29,357 bases of DNA from CAZDCZ01 sp964504155 (GCA_964504155.1 CAZDCZ010000040.1:1-29357), one strand, 5' to 3'. Shown: positions 8,336-16,027, numbered from the stretch's first letter. Notes: generated from the sequence alone by a model not told the origin. Numbers and translations are program-made.

Positions 8336-8926
8336 ATGGAAATTGAACATATAAAAGCATCCGAATTAATTACAAATAAATGGTCGGGAGGAACAACAAC
8401 TCAACTAGCCATTTATCCGAAAAATTCAGAATATAAAAAAAATAATTTTTTATTTCGCTTAAGTACTGCTACAGTCGAATCGGAAGAATCGAAATTTACT
8501 AAATTACCCGAAGTATCGAGACAAATAATGATACTTGACGGCAAAATTAAAATTGAACACCAAAATCAATATACCAAAATTATTAACAAATTCGAACAAG
8601 ACCAATTCTCAGGCAACTGGAACACTAAAAGTTACGGACAAGCTACCGATTTTAATTTAATGACAACAAAAAAAGTAACAGGCGAAATTAGAACAATTAC
8701 ATTAGTAAATTCATCAATAATTACTATAAAAAAAGATATTGATTTTTATGGATTATATATTTATACCGGCAAAGCAAAATTATTAATCAATAATGAAACT
8801 CTTACAGTAAAAAAAGGAGATTTTTTTAATTTGTTCCCCGAAAATTCTGAAGCAACACTTAAAATAAATACCAATATAAAAATTGAAATAATATTATCAG
8901 AAATTAAACTTAATAAACAACACTAA
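8336..8926 (+). CDS. HutD/Ves family protein
   Basis: A 196-residue soluble protein of the HutD/Ves cupin-like family. The N-terminal signature WSGGTTTQLAIYP, the following FLFRLSTATVESEESKFTKLPEVSRQIMILDG, and the later FSGNW element all fit the family order and length. HutD is associated with histidine utilisation in proteobacteria, and Ves with cold-responsive expression in E. coli. No histidine-degradation gene is nearby, but a cold-shock gene follows about 200 bp downstream. The precise biochemical role is not established for the family. It is probably monocistronic. Confidence 0.88.
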   Translation: MEIEHIKASELITNKWSGGTTTQLAIYPKNSEYKKNNFLFRLSTATVESEESKFTKLPEVSRQIMILDGKIKIEHQNQYTKIINKFEQDQFSGNWNTKSYGQATDFNLMTTKKVTGEIRTITLVNSSIITIKKDIDFYGLYIYTGKAKLLINNETLTVKKGDFFNLFPENSEATLKINTNIKIEIILSEIKLNKQH

Positions 8927-9091
8927 TTAGAACTTGTTCTTAAAGTTAATAGACAACTCAAGGTTTAAATATATTAGAAAGATAAAAGCTAAATTGTGCA
9001 ATTTTTAATAAAATTTATTGCTGATTAATTTGAAAAAAATAAATAATTTAAATTTAAATTACAAAAAACTTTCAGATGAAATAAATAACAT

Positions 9092-9099
9092 TAACTTTG
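9092..9099 (+). promoter_or_regulatory. Bacteroidetes -7 element upstream of the cold-shock gene
   Basis: TAACTTTG matches the Bacteroidetes sigma-factor -7 consensus TAnnTTTG exactly and lies 23 bp before the start codon at 9123. The -33 element is not clear. The resulting leader would be short and A-rich, without a Shine-Dalgarno sequence. Confidence 0.5.
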
Positions 9100-9122
9100 C
9101 ACACTAAAATTAAAATGTAATT

Positions 9123-9314
9123 ATGAAAACAGGAAAAGTAAAATTTTTTAATGATTCAAAAGGATTTGGATTCATTCAAGAAGATGATTCAAAAGAAGAA
9201 TACTTTGTACACGTTTCCGGATTAATAGACGAAATTCGTGAAGATGACATGGTAGAATTTGAACTTAAAGAAGGAAAAAAAGGATTAAATGCAGTAAATG
9301 TCAAAGTAATTTAA
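9123..9314 (+). CDS. Cold-shock-domain protein (CspA family)
   Basis: A single 63-residue cold-shock domain with both nucleic-acid-binding motifs: RNP1 KGFGFIQ and RNP2 EYFVHVSGL. It binds single-stranded RNA or DNA and probably acts as an RNA chaperone that melts secondary structure. The length is typical of the free-standing CspA type. A -7 promoter element lies just upstream and a strong terminator lies 27 bp downstream, so it is a one-gene transcript. Cold induction is known for some members and cannot be read from this sequence. Confidence 0.95.
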   Translation: MKTGKVKFFNDSKGFGFIQEDDSKEEYFVHVSGLIDEIREDDMVEFELKEGKKGLNAVNVKVI

Positions 9315-9340
9315 TATTTATTATTTAACTTTTATTCATC

Positions 9341-9374
9341 TAAAAAAAAACCTGCTATAATGCAGGTTTTTTTA
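9341..9374. terminator. Intrinsic terminator after the cold-shock gene
   Basis: An A-run and CCTGC (9351-9355) pair with GCAGG and a T-run (9362-9373) around a TATAAT loop. The perfect stem followed by seven T residues is a textbook intrinsic terminator. The symmetric A/T runs let it work in both directions. Confidence 0.9.
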
Positions 9375-9375
9375 G

Positions 9376-9629
9376 ATCAACAATCTTTCTCCAATATTCT
9401 TTAAAAGTAAAACATAATACAATTTAATAAATCACTGCACTCGTAATTACTACTCAGCCAAAACAGCTAGCTAATTATTAATAATATCTTAAAATTCAAA
9501 ATTAGTCTAAAGTTTTTTAAAAACTTAATGTAGATTTTTTTGTCATGCACCAAAATATAATATACATTATATTTATTCACAAACACCTTAAGCATTAATT
9601 TACAACAACTTACTCCCCAAGTTAGTTTT
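9376..9629. other. Intergenic stretch without a recognised gene
   Basis: This is the core of a gap of more than 430 bp between the cold-shock terminator and the peroxiredoxin gene. A 63-residue minus-strand frame spans 9467-9658. Its composition follows the bulk A+T content, it has no recognisable domain, and it runs through the downstream hairpin, so I do not call it a gene. No tRNA, riboswitch or known small-RNA signature was recognised. Confidence 0.4.
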
Positions 9630-9660
9630 TTTTGATGTTTTATTAAAAAAAACATCAAAA
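9630..9660. repeat. Perfect 12-bp inverted repeat
   Basis: TTTTGATGTTTT (9630-9641) and AAAACATCAAAA (9649-9660) form a perfect stem with a 7-base loop, flanked by further T residues. It could be a terminator isolating the peroxiredoxin promoter from upstream transcription. The stem is A+T-rich and therefore weak. Confidence 0.5.
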
Positions 9661-9692
9661 TTTTATTGTTATTTTATATATTTTTATGATAT

Positions 9693-9707
9693 TTGTAATC
9701 ATTACAA
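9693..9707. promoter_or_regulatory. PerR-type operator upstream of peroxiredoxin
   Basis: TTGTAATCATTACAA is a perfect 7-1-7 inverted repeat. It differs from the Bacillus PerR box TTATAATnATTATAA at one symmetrical position. It lies 44 bp before the start codon, where it could overlap the promoter of a classic peroxide-stress gene. A PerR with all sensing residues is encoded at 20592 in this window. Direct binding is inferred. Confidence 0.65.
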
Positions 9708-9750
9708 TTTTATTATTTAAACAAATACTGTAATTTTAAAACTAAAAAAC

Positions 9751-10383
9751 ATGGAAACATTAATAGGCAAAAAGGCACCTGAATTCAAGGCAAACGCAAT
9801 AGTTAATGGAAATAAAATAGTTGAAAACTTTTCGTTAGAGCAGTATAAAGACAAAAAAGAAGTAATCTTTTTCTTTTATCCTCTTGATTTCACATTTGTA
9901 TGTCCGACAGAATTATTAGCATTTCAAAGAAAAATTGAAGAATTTGAAAAACGGAATGTTGCAGTAGTTGGCTGTTCAGTAGATTCCGAATTTTCGCATC
10001 TTGCATGGCTACAAACCGATTTAAACAAAGGAGGTATTAAAGGAGTAAAATACCCAATAGTATCTGATTTATCTAAAACTATAGCAGAAAACTATGGTGT
10101 TTTAGCCGGAGAATATGAATACAACGAAGATGGAACAATAAAATTCATTGGTGCACCGGTTGCTTACCGAGGTTTATTTTTAATAGACAAAGAAGGAATT
10201 ATTCGTCATTCGGTAATTAACGATTTACCTTTAGGCAGAAGCATCGACGAAGCTATAAGAATGGTTGATGCTTTACAACACTTCGAAAAATATGGAGAAG
10301 TTTGTCCTGCCGACTGGAAAGAAGGAGACGATGCCATGAAAGCAACTCAAAATGGAGTAGCAGATTACTTAAGTAAACACTAA
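9751..10383 (+). CDS. ahpC: Typical 2-Cys peroxiredoxin (AhpC/Prx1)
   Basis: A 210-residue cytoplasmic peroxidase that reduces hydrogen peroxide, organic peroxides and probably peroxynitrite. The peroxidatic cysteine is C51 in FYPLDFTFVCPTEL. The resolving cysteine is C185 in EVCPADW near the C-terminus, so disulfide exchange is between subunits as in AhpC/Prx1. No AhpF reductase lies next to it, so electrons probably come from thioredoxin or another donor. It heads the defence block, has its own leader with a PerR-type operator, and is followed by superoxide reductase, whose product it can consume. Confidence 0.95.
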   Translation: METLIGKKAPEFKANAIVNGNKIVENFSLEQYKDKKEVIFFFYPLDFTFVCPTELLAFQRKIEEFEKRNVAVVGCSVDSEFSHLAWLQTDLNKGGIKGVKYPIVSDLSKTIAENYGVLAGEYEYNEDGTIKFIGAPVAYRGLFLIDKEGIIRHSVINDLPLGRSIDEAIRMVDALQHFEKYGEVCPADWKEGDDAMKATQNGVADYLSKH

Positions 10384-10399
10384 CTAACAAAAATAAAAT

Positions 10400-10414
10400 T
10401 TGTAACTTGTACAA
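10400..10414. promoter_or_regulatory. Weak PerR-box-like sequence before superoxide reductase
   Basis: TTGTAACTTGTACAA matches the perfect operator at 9693 in 11 of 15 positions, keeping both outer arms TTGTA and TACAA. It lies 20 bp before the start codon, in a short intergenic space. It may be a secondary PerR site or chance in A+T-rich DNA. Confidence 0.3.
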
Positions 10415-10434
10415 CTAATATAAAACTAAATATC

Positions 10435-10815
10435 ATGAAAATTAACAAATACGAAGACATCTCTCAAATAGACCGAGAAGCGAAGAAAGATTATATTGAC
10501 AGACATTCGGCATTCATTCATTGTGAAAAGTCAGCTGTAAAAAGCAAAAAATTTAAAGTAAAAGTAAAAGTTGGGGACGAATATCCTCATCCCGATGATC
10601 CTGACCACTATATTGCATGGGTTCAGTTATGGAATAGCGAAAAAATGTTAGCCGAAGCAAATTTTATTGAAGGTGCACTAGGCAACGAAGCAAACAACTT
10701 AGAAGTTGATTTCTATATTGTTCCTCAAAAGCATCTTAAATTAACTGCTCAGGCTTTTTGTACTAAGCACGGATTATGGCAAAGCGAAGAAGTCATTGTA
10801 GAAGTAACAGAATAA
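10435..10815 (+). CDS. Superoxide reductase (class II SOR-like)
   Basis: A 126-residue neelaredoxin-type superoxide reductase with a single iron centre and no desulforedoxin domain. The expected ligands are present: H24, H52 and H58 (in YPHPDDPDHYIAW), and C109 with H112 in FCTKHGLW. It reduces superoxide to hydrogen peroxide without making oxygen, typically with electrons from rubredoxin, which is encoded at 13797. One feature is unusual: the catalytic loop that usually reads EKH before the first ligand reads D22-R23-H24, so both the glutamate and the catalytic lysine are replaced conservatively. It sits between the peroxiredoxin and ferritin genes. Confidence 0.88.
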   Translation: MKINKYEDISQIDREAKKDYIDRHSAFIHCEKSAVKSKKFKVKVKVGDEYPHPDDPDHYIAWVQLWNSEKMLAEANFIEGALGNEANNLEVDFYIVPQKHLKLTAQAFCTKHGLWQSEEVIVEVTE

Positions 10816-10822
10816 AATAACA

Positions 10823-10854
10823 ATAGGTAGTAGTTAAACTTTACTACTACCTAT
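10823..10854. terminator. Hairpin between superoxide reductase and ferritin genes
   Basis: ATAGGTAGTAG (10823-10833) pairs perfectly with CTACTACCTAT (10844-10854), with one further T-A pair and an 8-base loop, followed by TTTTG. The stem is strong and the T-run is short, so it is a terminator or partial attenuator that lets ferritin be expressed separately. Confidence 0.7.
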
Positions 10855-10889
10855 ATTTTGTATTAGAAAATTATTAATTCAAAAAAAAA

Positions 10890-11393
10890 ATGCTTTCACC
10901 AAAACTAGAACACGAACTAAATAAACAAGTAAATGCCGAATTATATTCTGCATACCTGTATTTATCAATGTCTGCATACTTAGAAACTATCAACTTATCG
11001 GGTTTTGCAAACTGGACAAAAATCCAATTCGAAGAAGAACAATCACATGCAATGAAACTTTATGAATACATTATTAGTCGTGGAGGAAAAATTGTTCTCG
11101 AACAAATTGATAAACCTAAAAATAAATGGACAGGAATTATTAATGTTTTTGAAGAAATTTTAATACACGAACAATTGATTACATCTTTGATTAACAATCT
11201 GGCAGACGTGGCTATTACGGAAAAAGATCACGCAACCGGAAATATGCTTCAATGGTTTATAAACGAACAAGTTGAAGAAGAATCTAATGTTTCAGAAGTT
11301 CTAGACCAACTTAAACTTATCGAAGGGAAAGGCTCAGGACTATTTATGTTAGACCGCGAAGCAAAACAAAGAAGCTTTGCTCCAACTACTTAA
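10890..11393 (+). CDS. ftnA: Bacterial non-haem ferritin
   Basis: A 167-residue ferritin subunit, normal in length for FtnA. The four-helix bundle carries the ferroxidase residues in NKQVNAELYSAYLYLSM (first helix), QFEEEQSHAMKLYEYI (ExxH, second helix) and INEQVEEESNV (fourth helix). It oxidises Fe(II), often with peroxide, and stores iron in a 24-subunit shell, which removes fuel for Fenton chemistry. The gene stands between superoxide reductase and a Prx6-like peroxiredoxin, behind a hairpin and with its own A-rich leader. Confidence 0.95.
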   Translation: MLSPKLEHELNKQVNAELYSAYLYLSMSAYLETINLSGFANWTKIQFEEEQSHAMKLYEYIISRGGKIVLEQIDKPKNKWTGIINVFEEILIHEQLITSLINNLADVAITEKDHATGNMLQWFINEQVEEESNVSEVLDQLKLIEGKGSGLFMLDREAKQRSFAPTT

Positions 11394-11451
11394 TCTTTAA
11401 CTAAAAACATTATTAACTATTCGTTTTAAATAAATAAATAAACATAAAATA

Positions 11452-12120
11452 ATGGAAAACATAAACGAAAAAAAAGGAATGCCTCTATTAGGAGATAGCT
11501 TTCCTGAAATGAAAGTTCAAACAACTCACGGAATATTCAATTTACCATCTCAGTACAAAGGAAAATGGTTTGTACTATTTAGTCACCCTGCAGATTTTAC
11601 CCCAGTTTGTACTACAGAATTTGTAGCATTTCAACAGCGTTACGACAAATTCCGCTCATTAAATTGCGAATTAATTGGTCTAAGTGTCGATCAAGTATTT
11701 TCTCACATAAAATGGGAAGAATGGATAAAAGATAATATGGATATTCAAATAGAATTCCCAATTATTGCAGATACCGGTGCTGTAGCCGAAGAACTAGGAA
11801 TAATTCATCCCGGAAAAGGCACAAATACAGTAAGAGCTGTATTTGTAGTCGACGATAAAGGAAAACTAAGAACTATGCTTTATTATCCACAAGAATTGGG
11901 TAGAAATATGGATGAAATATTAAGAATAGTTGAAGCAATGCAAATATCAGACAAAAATGGAGTTGCTATGCCTGCAAATTGGCCTAATAACGAATTGTTA
12001 AACGACCATGTTATTATTCCTCCGGCTAGCGATGTTAAAACCAAGCAAGACAGACTTAACAAAGCAAAAGCCGGCGAATTTGAATGTTACGATTGGTGGC
12101 TTTGTCATAAAAAGCTTTAA
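11452..12120 (+). CDS. Prx6-like peroxiredoxin
   Basis: A 222-residue peroxiredoxin of the Prx6/1-Cys group common in archaea and anaerobes. The peroxidatic centre is H45 and C53 in FSHPADFTPVCTTEF. The long C-terminal arm ends ECYDWWLCHKKL, giving C212 and C218. These match the C-terminal cysteine pair seen in archaeal Prx6 relatives and could act in resolution. It reduces peroxides in the cytosol, and with AhpC and Bcp gives this block three peroxiredoxins of different subfamilies. A terminator follows 15 bp after the stop. Confidence 0.93.
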   Translation: MENINEKKGMPLLGDSFPEMKVQTTHGIFNLPSQYKGKWFVLFSHPADFTPVCTTEFVAFQQRYDKFRSLNCELIGLSVDQVFSHIKWEEWIKDNMDIQIEFPIIADTGAVAEELGIIHPGKGTNTVRAVFVVDDKGKLRTMLYYPQELGRNMDEILRIVEAMQISDKNGVAMPANWPNNELLNDHVIIPPASDVKTKQDRLNKAKAGEFECYDWWLCHKKL

Positions 12121-12134
12121 TTACTATCTATTTT

Positions 12135-12168
12135 AAAGGGTACAATAGTACCCTTTATTGTACCCTTT
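12135..12168 (+). terminator. Terminator with two competing hairpins
   Basis: AAAGGGTAC (12135-12143) can pair with GTACCCTTT at 12148-12156 around a 4-base loop. Alternatively AAAGGGTACAA (12135-12145) pairs with TTGTACCCTTT at 12158-12168. The right arm is thus duplicated and the two stems exclude each other. Each ends in T residues. A terminator is the simplest call. Confidence 0.75.
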
Positions 12169-12202
12169 TAAAATAATATAAAACAACATAATCATCAAAA
12201 CA

Positions 12203-13183
12203 ATGGATTTATCGGTAAAATATTTAGGATTAACTTTAAAAAACCCGATTATTATTGGGAGTTCAGGCTTAACTGATGCTGTAGAAAAAATTAAAAATTT
12301 AGAGAAATTTGGAGCAGGAGCGGTTGTTCTAAAATCTCTTTTCGAAGAACAAATTCTTATAGAAATGGGAAAAAGCGCTAATCAGGATTACCACGATTAT
12401 CCCGAAGCTCACGATTATGCTCGCTATTATACAAAAGAAAAGAACACAGCTGATTATTTAAATTTAATTAAAGAATCTAAAAAAGCTGTTAATATTCCAA
12501 TTATTGCAAGTGTTAATTGTGCCAATAGTAAAGAATGGGTTTCTTTTGCAAAAAAAATTGAAAATGCCGGTGCTGATGCTTTAGAAATTAATGTTTCGTT
12601 ATTACCTTCAGATATTAATGTTAGCAGTGCCGAAAACGAAAAGATATATTTTGATATTATCTCTGAGGTTAGAAAAAATACAAAAATTCCAATTGCCCTA
12701 AAAATGAGTAAGTACTCAGCCGGCTTAGCTCAACTAATTCAAAAATTAAGTTGGACAAAACACATAGATGCCTTTGTTTTATTTAACAGATATTATAATC
12801 CAGATATTGATTTAAATAAAATGAAAATTACTTCATCTAACATACTAAGTACACCGGAAGAAATATCTACATCTTTACGATGGATTGCCCTATTAAGCAA
12901 AGAAATACAATTGCCATTAATAGCTACAACCGGAATTCATAATAGCGAAGGCGTAATAAAACAAATACTTGCCGGAGCTCAGGCAGTTGAAATAGTATCG
13001 ACTATTATGATAAACAAAGCAAGCTATATTCCTGAAATAATTAAAGGTATTGAAGATTGGATGACTAAAAAGAATTATAGCTCTTTATCGGATTTTAGAG
13101 GCTTAATGAGTTACGACAAATCGAAACACACAGTTGCATTTGAACGTGTGCAATTTATGAAGTATTATTCAGATATTAAATAA
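12203..13183 (+). CDS. Dihydroorotate-dehydrogenase-like flavoprotein
   Basis: A 326-residue FMN-type TIM barrel related to class 1 dihydroorotate dehydrogenases. Matching elements are LGLTLKNPIIIGSSGLT at the N-terminus, IPIIASVNCANSKEWVSFAKKIENAGADALEINVS with the active-site region, PIALKMSKYSAGL, and LIATTGIHNSEGVIKQILAGAQAVEIVS for phosphate binding. No pyrimidine gene is nearby. It instead sits between a peroxiredoxin and rubrerythrin, 17 bp upstream of the latter. DHOD-like proteins of this type occur widely in anaerobes. Its substrate is uncertain; true dihydroorotate oxidation is not shown by the context. Confidence 0.85.
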   Translation: MDLSVKYLGLTLKNPIIIGSSGLTDAVEKIKNLEKFGAGAVVLKSLFEEQILIEMGKSANQDYHDYPEAHDYARYYTKEKNTADYLNLIKESKKAVNIPIIASVNCANSKEWVSFAKKIENAGADALEINVSLLPSDINVSSAENEKIYFDIISEVRKNTKIPIALKMSKYSAGLAQLIQKLSWTKHIDAFVLFNRYYNPDIDLNKMKITSSNILSTPEEISTSLRWIALLSKEIQLPLIATTGIHNSEGVIKQILAGAQAVEIVSTIMINKASYIPEIIKGIEDWMTKKNYSSLSDFRGLMSYDKSKHTVAFERVQFMKYYSDIK

Positions 13184-13200
13184 TATAATAATTAATTATT

Positions 13201-13779
13201 ATGACTAAAACACTAAAAGGAACAAAGACAGAACAAAATCTATTAAAATCGTTTGCAGGAGAATCGCAAGCAAGAATGCGCTACGATTATTTTGCCAAGC
13301 AAGCAAAAAAAGAAGGTTACGAGCAAATATCTGCAATATTTACCGAAACAGCTTTAAATGAAAAAGAACATGCAAAACGGTTTTTTAAATTTCTCGAAGG
13401 AGGTCCTGTTGAAATAACAGCTACTTATCCTGCCGGAAAAATTGGCACTACACTTGAGAATTTGAAAGAAGCGGCTAATGGCGAAAACGAGGAATGGACT
13501 GAACTATATCCTGAATTTGCTAAAATCGCCAAAGAAGAAGGTTTCAACGAAATTGCAACTGCCTTTAATATGATTGCTAAAGTAGAAAAAGCTCACGAAG
13601 AAAGATATAAAACATTATACGAAAATATTGAATCGGGGAAAGTTTTTAAACGAGGAAATAAAATTATTTGGAAATGTAGAAATTGCGGTTATATACATGA
13701 AGCTGAAAATGCACCGGAAATATGTCCGGCATGTTTACATCCTCAATCTTATTTCGAGATAAAAGAAAGCAATTATTAA
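13201..13779 (+). CDS. rbr: Rubrerythrin
   Basis: A 192-residue peroxide reductase of full family length. The N-terminal diiron four-helix domain has GESQARMRYDYFAKQA, FTETALNEKEHAKRFFKF and MIAKVEKAHEERYK, supplying the glutamates and histidine. The C-terminal rubredoxin-like domain has the two metal-binding pairs CRNCG and CPAC. It reduces hydrogen peroxide to water with electrons from rubredoxin, encoded 17 bp downstream. Rubrerythrin is a classic PerR target in anaerobes. The A+T-only palindrome before its start is not a clear PerR box. Confidence 0.97.
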   Translation: MTKTLKGTKTEQNLLKSFAGESQARMRYDYFAKQAKKEGYEQISAIFTETALNEKEHAKRFFKFLEGGPVEITATYPAGKIGTTLENLKEAANGENEEWTELYPEFAKIAKEEGFNEIATAFNMIAKVEKAHEERYKTLYENIESGKVFKRGNKIIWKCRNCGYIHEAENAPEICPACLHPQSYFEIKESNY

Positions 13780-13796
13780 TTTAAAAACAAAGTATT

Positions 13797-13961
13797 ATGA
13801 AAAAGTACGAATGCACAGTATGTGGTTGGGTTTACGACCCTGAAGTAGGAGATCCTGATGGAGGAATAGCTCCAGGAACAGCCTTTGAAGATATTCCCAG
13901 TGATTGGGTTTGTCCTGAATGTGGCGTAGGAAAAAACGACTTTGAACTTGTTGAAGAATAA
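13797..13961 (+). CDS. Rubredoxin
   Basis: A 54-residue rubredoxin. Its four cysteine ligands lie in two knuckles: C6 and C9 in YECTVCGWVYDP, and C39 and C42 in WVCPECGVGK. The interior GDPDGGIAPGTAFEDIPSDW is canonical. It carries single electrons to rubrerythrin, superoxide reductase and flavodiiron protein, all encoded in this window. It lies 17 bp after rubrerythrin and 12 bp before bcp, so it is part of one transcript. It is easily missed by length cut-offs. Confidence 0.97.
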   Translation: MKKYECTVCGWVYDPEVGDPDGGIAPGTAFEDIPSDWVCPECGVGKNDFELVEE

Positions 13962-13973
13962 AAACTACTAAAC

Positions 13974-14432
13974 ATGACACATTTAAAACCGGGGGATATA
14001 GCCCCCGGATTTTCAGAAGATAACAATGATATTAAAATTTCATCATTTGAAAAATTTAAGGGGAAAAGACTAATTATATATTTTTACCCTAAAGACAACA
14101 CTCCCGGCTGCACAGCAGAAGCTTGTAATTTAAGAGACAATTACCAAACTCTACGTGATAATAAATTTGAAATAATTGGAATAAGCCCCGACAATGATAA
14201 TTCTCATCAAAAATTCAGCTTAAAATACAATTTGCCGTTTGAATTAATTTCTGACCCCGAAAAAAAAATAATTAAAGCATATGGTGTTTGGGGAGAAAAA
14301 AAAATATTTGGAAAGATTACCGAAGGTGTTTTTCGAACAAGCTTTATTATAGACAAAAATGGAAAAATCGAAAACATATTTAAAAAGGTACAAACTAAAA
14401 ATCATGCTCAACAAATATTAGATAAACAATAA
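13974..14432 (+). CDS. bcp: Bcp-type peroxiredoxin (PrxQ)
   Basis: A 152-residue thiol peroxidase of the Bcp/PrxQ group. The peroxidatic C46 and resolving C51 lie five residues apart in DNTPGCTAEACNLRD, so it is an atypical 2-Cys enzyme that forms a disulfide within one helix and is recycled by thioredoxin. The KPGDIAPGFS start and the SFIIDKNGKI strand fit the thioredoxin fold. It follows rubredoxin closely and precedes the DNA glycosylase by 12 bp, extending the operon. Confidence 0.95.
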   Translation: MTHLKPGDIAPGFSEDNNDIKISSFEKFKGKRLIIYFYPKDNTPGCTAEACNLRDNYQTLRDNKFEIIGISPDNDNSHQKFSLKYNLPFELISDPEKKIIKAYGVWGEKKIFGKITEGVFRTSFIIDKNGKIENIFKKVQTKNHAQQILDKQ

Positions 14433-14444
14433 CAATTTCAGAAA

Positions 14445-15077
14445 GTGACAGAATTATTCAATACATATAATAGTATTGGCAAAAATATTTCAAATCGAAT
14501 AAAATATTTCAAATCGGTTTGGGATGATGCCGATGAAAAAAAACTATTTCAAGAACTTGCTTTTTGTTTGTTAACACCCCAATCGAAAGCTAAAAATGCT
14601 TGGGCAACAATAATAAAATTAACAGAAAACGGTAAATTATTCAAAGGAAATTCTGTTTCTATTGCAGAGGATATGAATTTAGTTAGATTTAGAAATAACA
14701 AGTCAAGATATATTGTAAAAGCACGCGAGATATTTTTTAATAACTCTAATGGAATACGGGAAACAATATCTGAGTTTAACTCAGTTTATAAAAAAAGAAA
14801 TTGGCTAAATAAAAACATAAAAGGCTATGGATTAAAAGAATCGAGCCATTTTTTGCGAAATATAGGATTTGTTGAAGATATTACAATTTTAGATAGACAT
14901 ATTCTTAAAAATCTAAAAAAATATAATGTTATAGCTGAAATTCCAAAATCTCTTTCTGAAAAAAAATATTATGAAATTGAGGATAAGATGAAGGAATTTT
15001 CAGAAAAAATAAGTATCCCCCTTGAGCATCTCGATTTAATTTTTTGGTATAACGAAACTAAAGAAATATTTAAATAA
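14445..15077 (+). CDS. Ogg2-type 8-oxoguanine DNA glycosylase/lyase
   Basis: A 210-residue protein starting at GTG 12 bp after bcp. It fits the archaeal-type Ogg2 N-glycosylase/DNA lyase: an N-terminal FQELAFCLLTPQSKAKNAW element, then the helix-hairpin-helix segment NIKGYGLKESSHFLRNIGF. That segment contains the catalytic lysine, and the catalytic aspartate follows in ITILDRHILKNL. The enzyme removes 8-oxoguanine opposite cytosine and cuts the strand by beta-elimination. Placement inside a peroxide-defence operon supports an oxidative-repair role. There is no iron-sulfur cluster loop, unlike endonuclease III. Confidence 0.88.
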   Translation: MTELFNTYNSIGKNISNRIKYFKSVWDDADEKKLFQELAFCLLTPQSKAKNAWATIIKLTENGKLFKGNSVSIAEDMNLVRFRNNKSRYIVKAREIFFNNSNGIRETISEFNSVYKKRNWLNKNIKGYGLKESSHFLRNIGFVEDITILDRHILKNLKKYNVIAEIPKSLSEKKYYEIEDKMKEFSEKISIPLEHLDLIFWYNETKEIFK

Positions 15078-15079
15078 AT

Positions 15080-16027
15080 ATGAACATCTTTTTAGCAACA
15101 CTCGAATCGATAGTAATTCTATTAGGAATTGGAATAATCGGTTTTATTATACTATCCCGAAAAATAGTTCCAATATCGATACTTGAAACTATCTCGCCAT
15201 TAGTTATAGAAGTAGGTATGCCTTGCCTTATTTTCTCAAATATTATTAAAACATTTAATCCCGAAGAAATTTCAAATTGGTGGCAATTGCCATTATGGTG
15301 GATATTAACAACTTTAGTGCTTTTAATTTTAACATATCTTAGTACGCTAATTATAAGCAAAAAAAAGAAAGCAGAATTTGGAATAAGTCTATTTTATCCA
15401 AATGGTATTTTTATCCCTGTAGCAATTATCATAAGTCTTTTCGGCATAAATAGCATTATTTTATCAAAATATTTCATATTTATTCTAATTTATCCGGTAT
15501 TCTTTTTTAATACGTATTTTTATTTTTTTGGAGGAAGAAATAAATCAAGTAAAAATCTGAAAAAAATATTTAATCCAATACTTTTGAGTACAATAATAGC
15601 CTTAATTATATCACTTACCGGTTATAAGTCTTATGTACCAAAAGTAATTCTTAGCATAACAGATTTAATTGGAGGAATTTCTCTCCCACTTATAATAATA
15701 TTTATTGGAGGAAATATATATGTCGATTTCAAAAATAGCAAGAGTCTTAAAATAAAGGAATTATCGATATTTATTCTTTTAAAAAATATACTTTTCCCAT
15801 TAATTATACTCTCATTATTAATTTTAATTAAACCGCCGGTAACAATTGCCTTTTTTATATTTTTATTAAGTGCAATGCCTCCGATAACCACAATTTCTAT
15901 TGTAGCAAAAGAATATAAAAAAGATGTTGCTTTAGTTAATCAATTTATGGTATCGAGCTTTGTTTTTTCTATAATTACTCTTCCGGCATTGATGTATCTT
16001 TTTAATTATTATTTTAAAATATTATGA
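15080..16027 (+). CDS. AEC-family membrane transporter
   Basis: A 315-residue integral membrane protein with about ten hydrophobic helices in two similar halves, as in the auxin-efflux-carrier (AEC) family. Characteristic parts are ISPLVIEVGMPCLIFSNII in the first half and SLPLIIIFIGGNIY with FLLSAMPPITTISIVAKEY in the second. It begins 2 bp after the glycosylase stop, and its own stop overlaps the ZIP start by 4 bp (ATGA). Family members export or import organic anions. The substrate cannot be told. Confidence 0.88.
   Translation: MNIFLATLESIVILLGIGIIGFIILSRKIVPISILETISPLVIEVGMPCLIFSNIIKTFNPEEISNWWQLPLWWILTTLVLLILTYLSTLIISKKKKAEFGISLFYPNGIFIPVAIIISLFGINSIILSKYFIFILIYPVFFFNTYFYFFGGRNKSSKNLKKIFNPILLSTIIALIISLTGYKSYVPKVILSITDLIGGISLPLIIIFIGGNIYVDFKNSKSLKIKELSIFILLKNILFPLIILSLLILIKPPVTIAFFIFLLSAMPPITTISIVAKEYKKDVALVNQFMVSSFVFSIITLPALMYLFNYYFKIL

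Noticed and set aside
8930..8941. Small AGAAC-TT-GTTCT hairpin after the HutD gene as a terminator
   Set aside because: It has only five base pairs with a two-base loop and no following T-run.
9467..9658. Minus-strand 63-residue frame between the cold-shock and peroxiredoxin genes
   Set aside because: It has no domain, its composition equals background, it runs across a hairpin, and there is no plausible promoter or neighbour.
13185..13202. Perfect 18-bp A+T palindrome before rubrerythrin as a PerR site
   Set aside because: It does not have the 7-1-7 geometry, contains only A and T, and overlaps the start codon; such palindromes arise by chance in this base composition.
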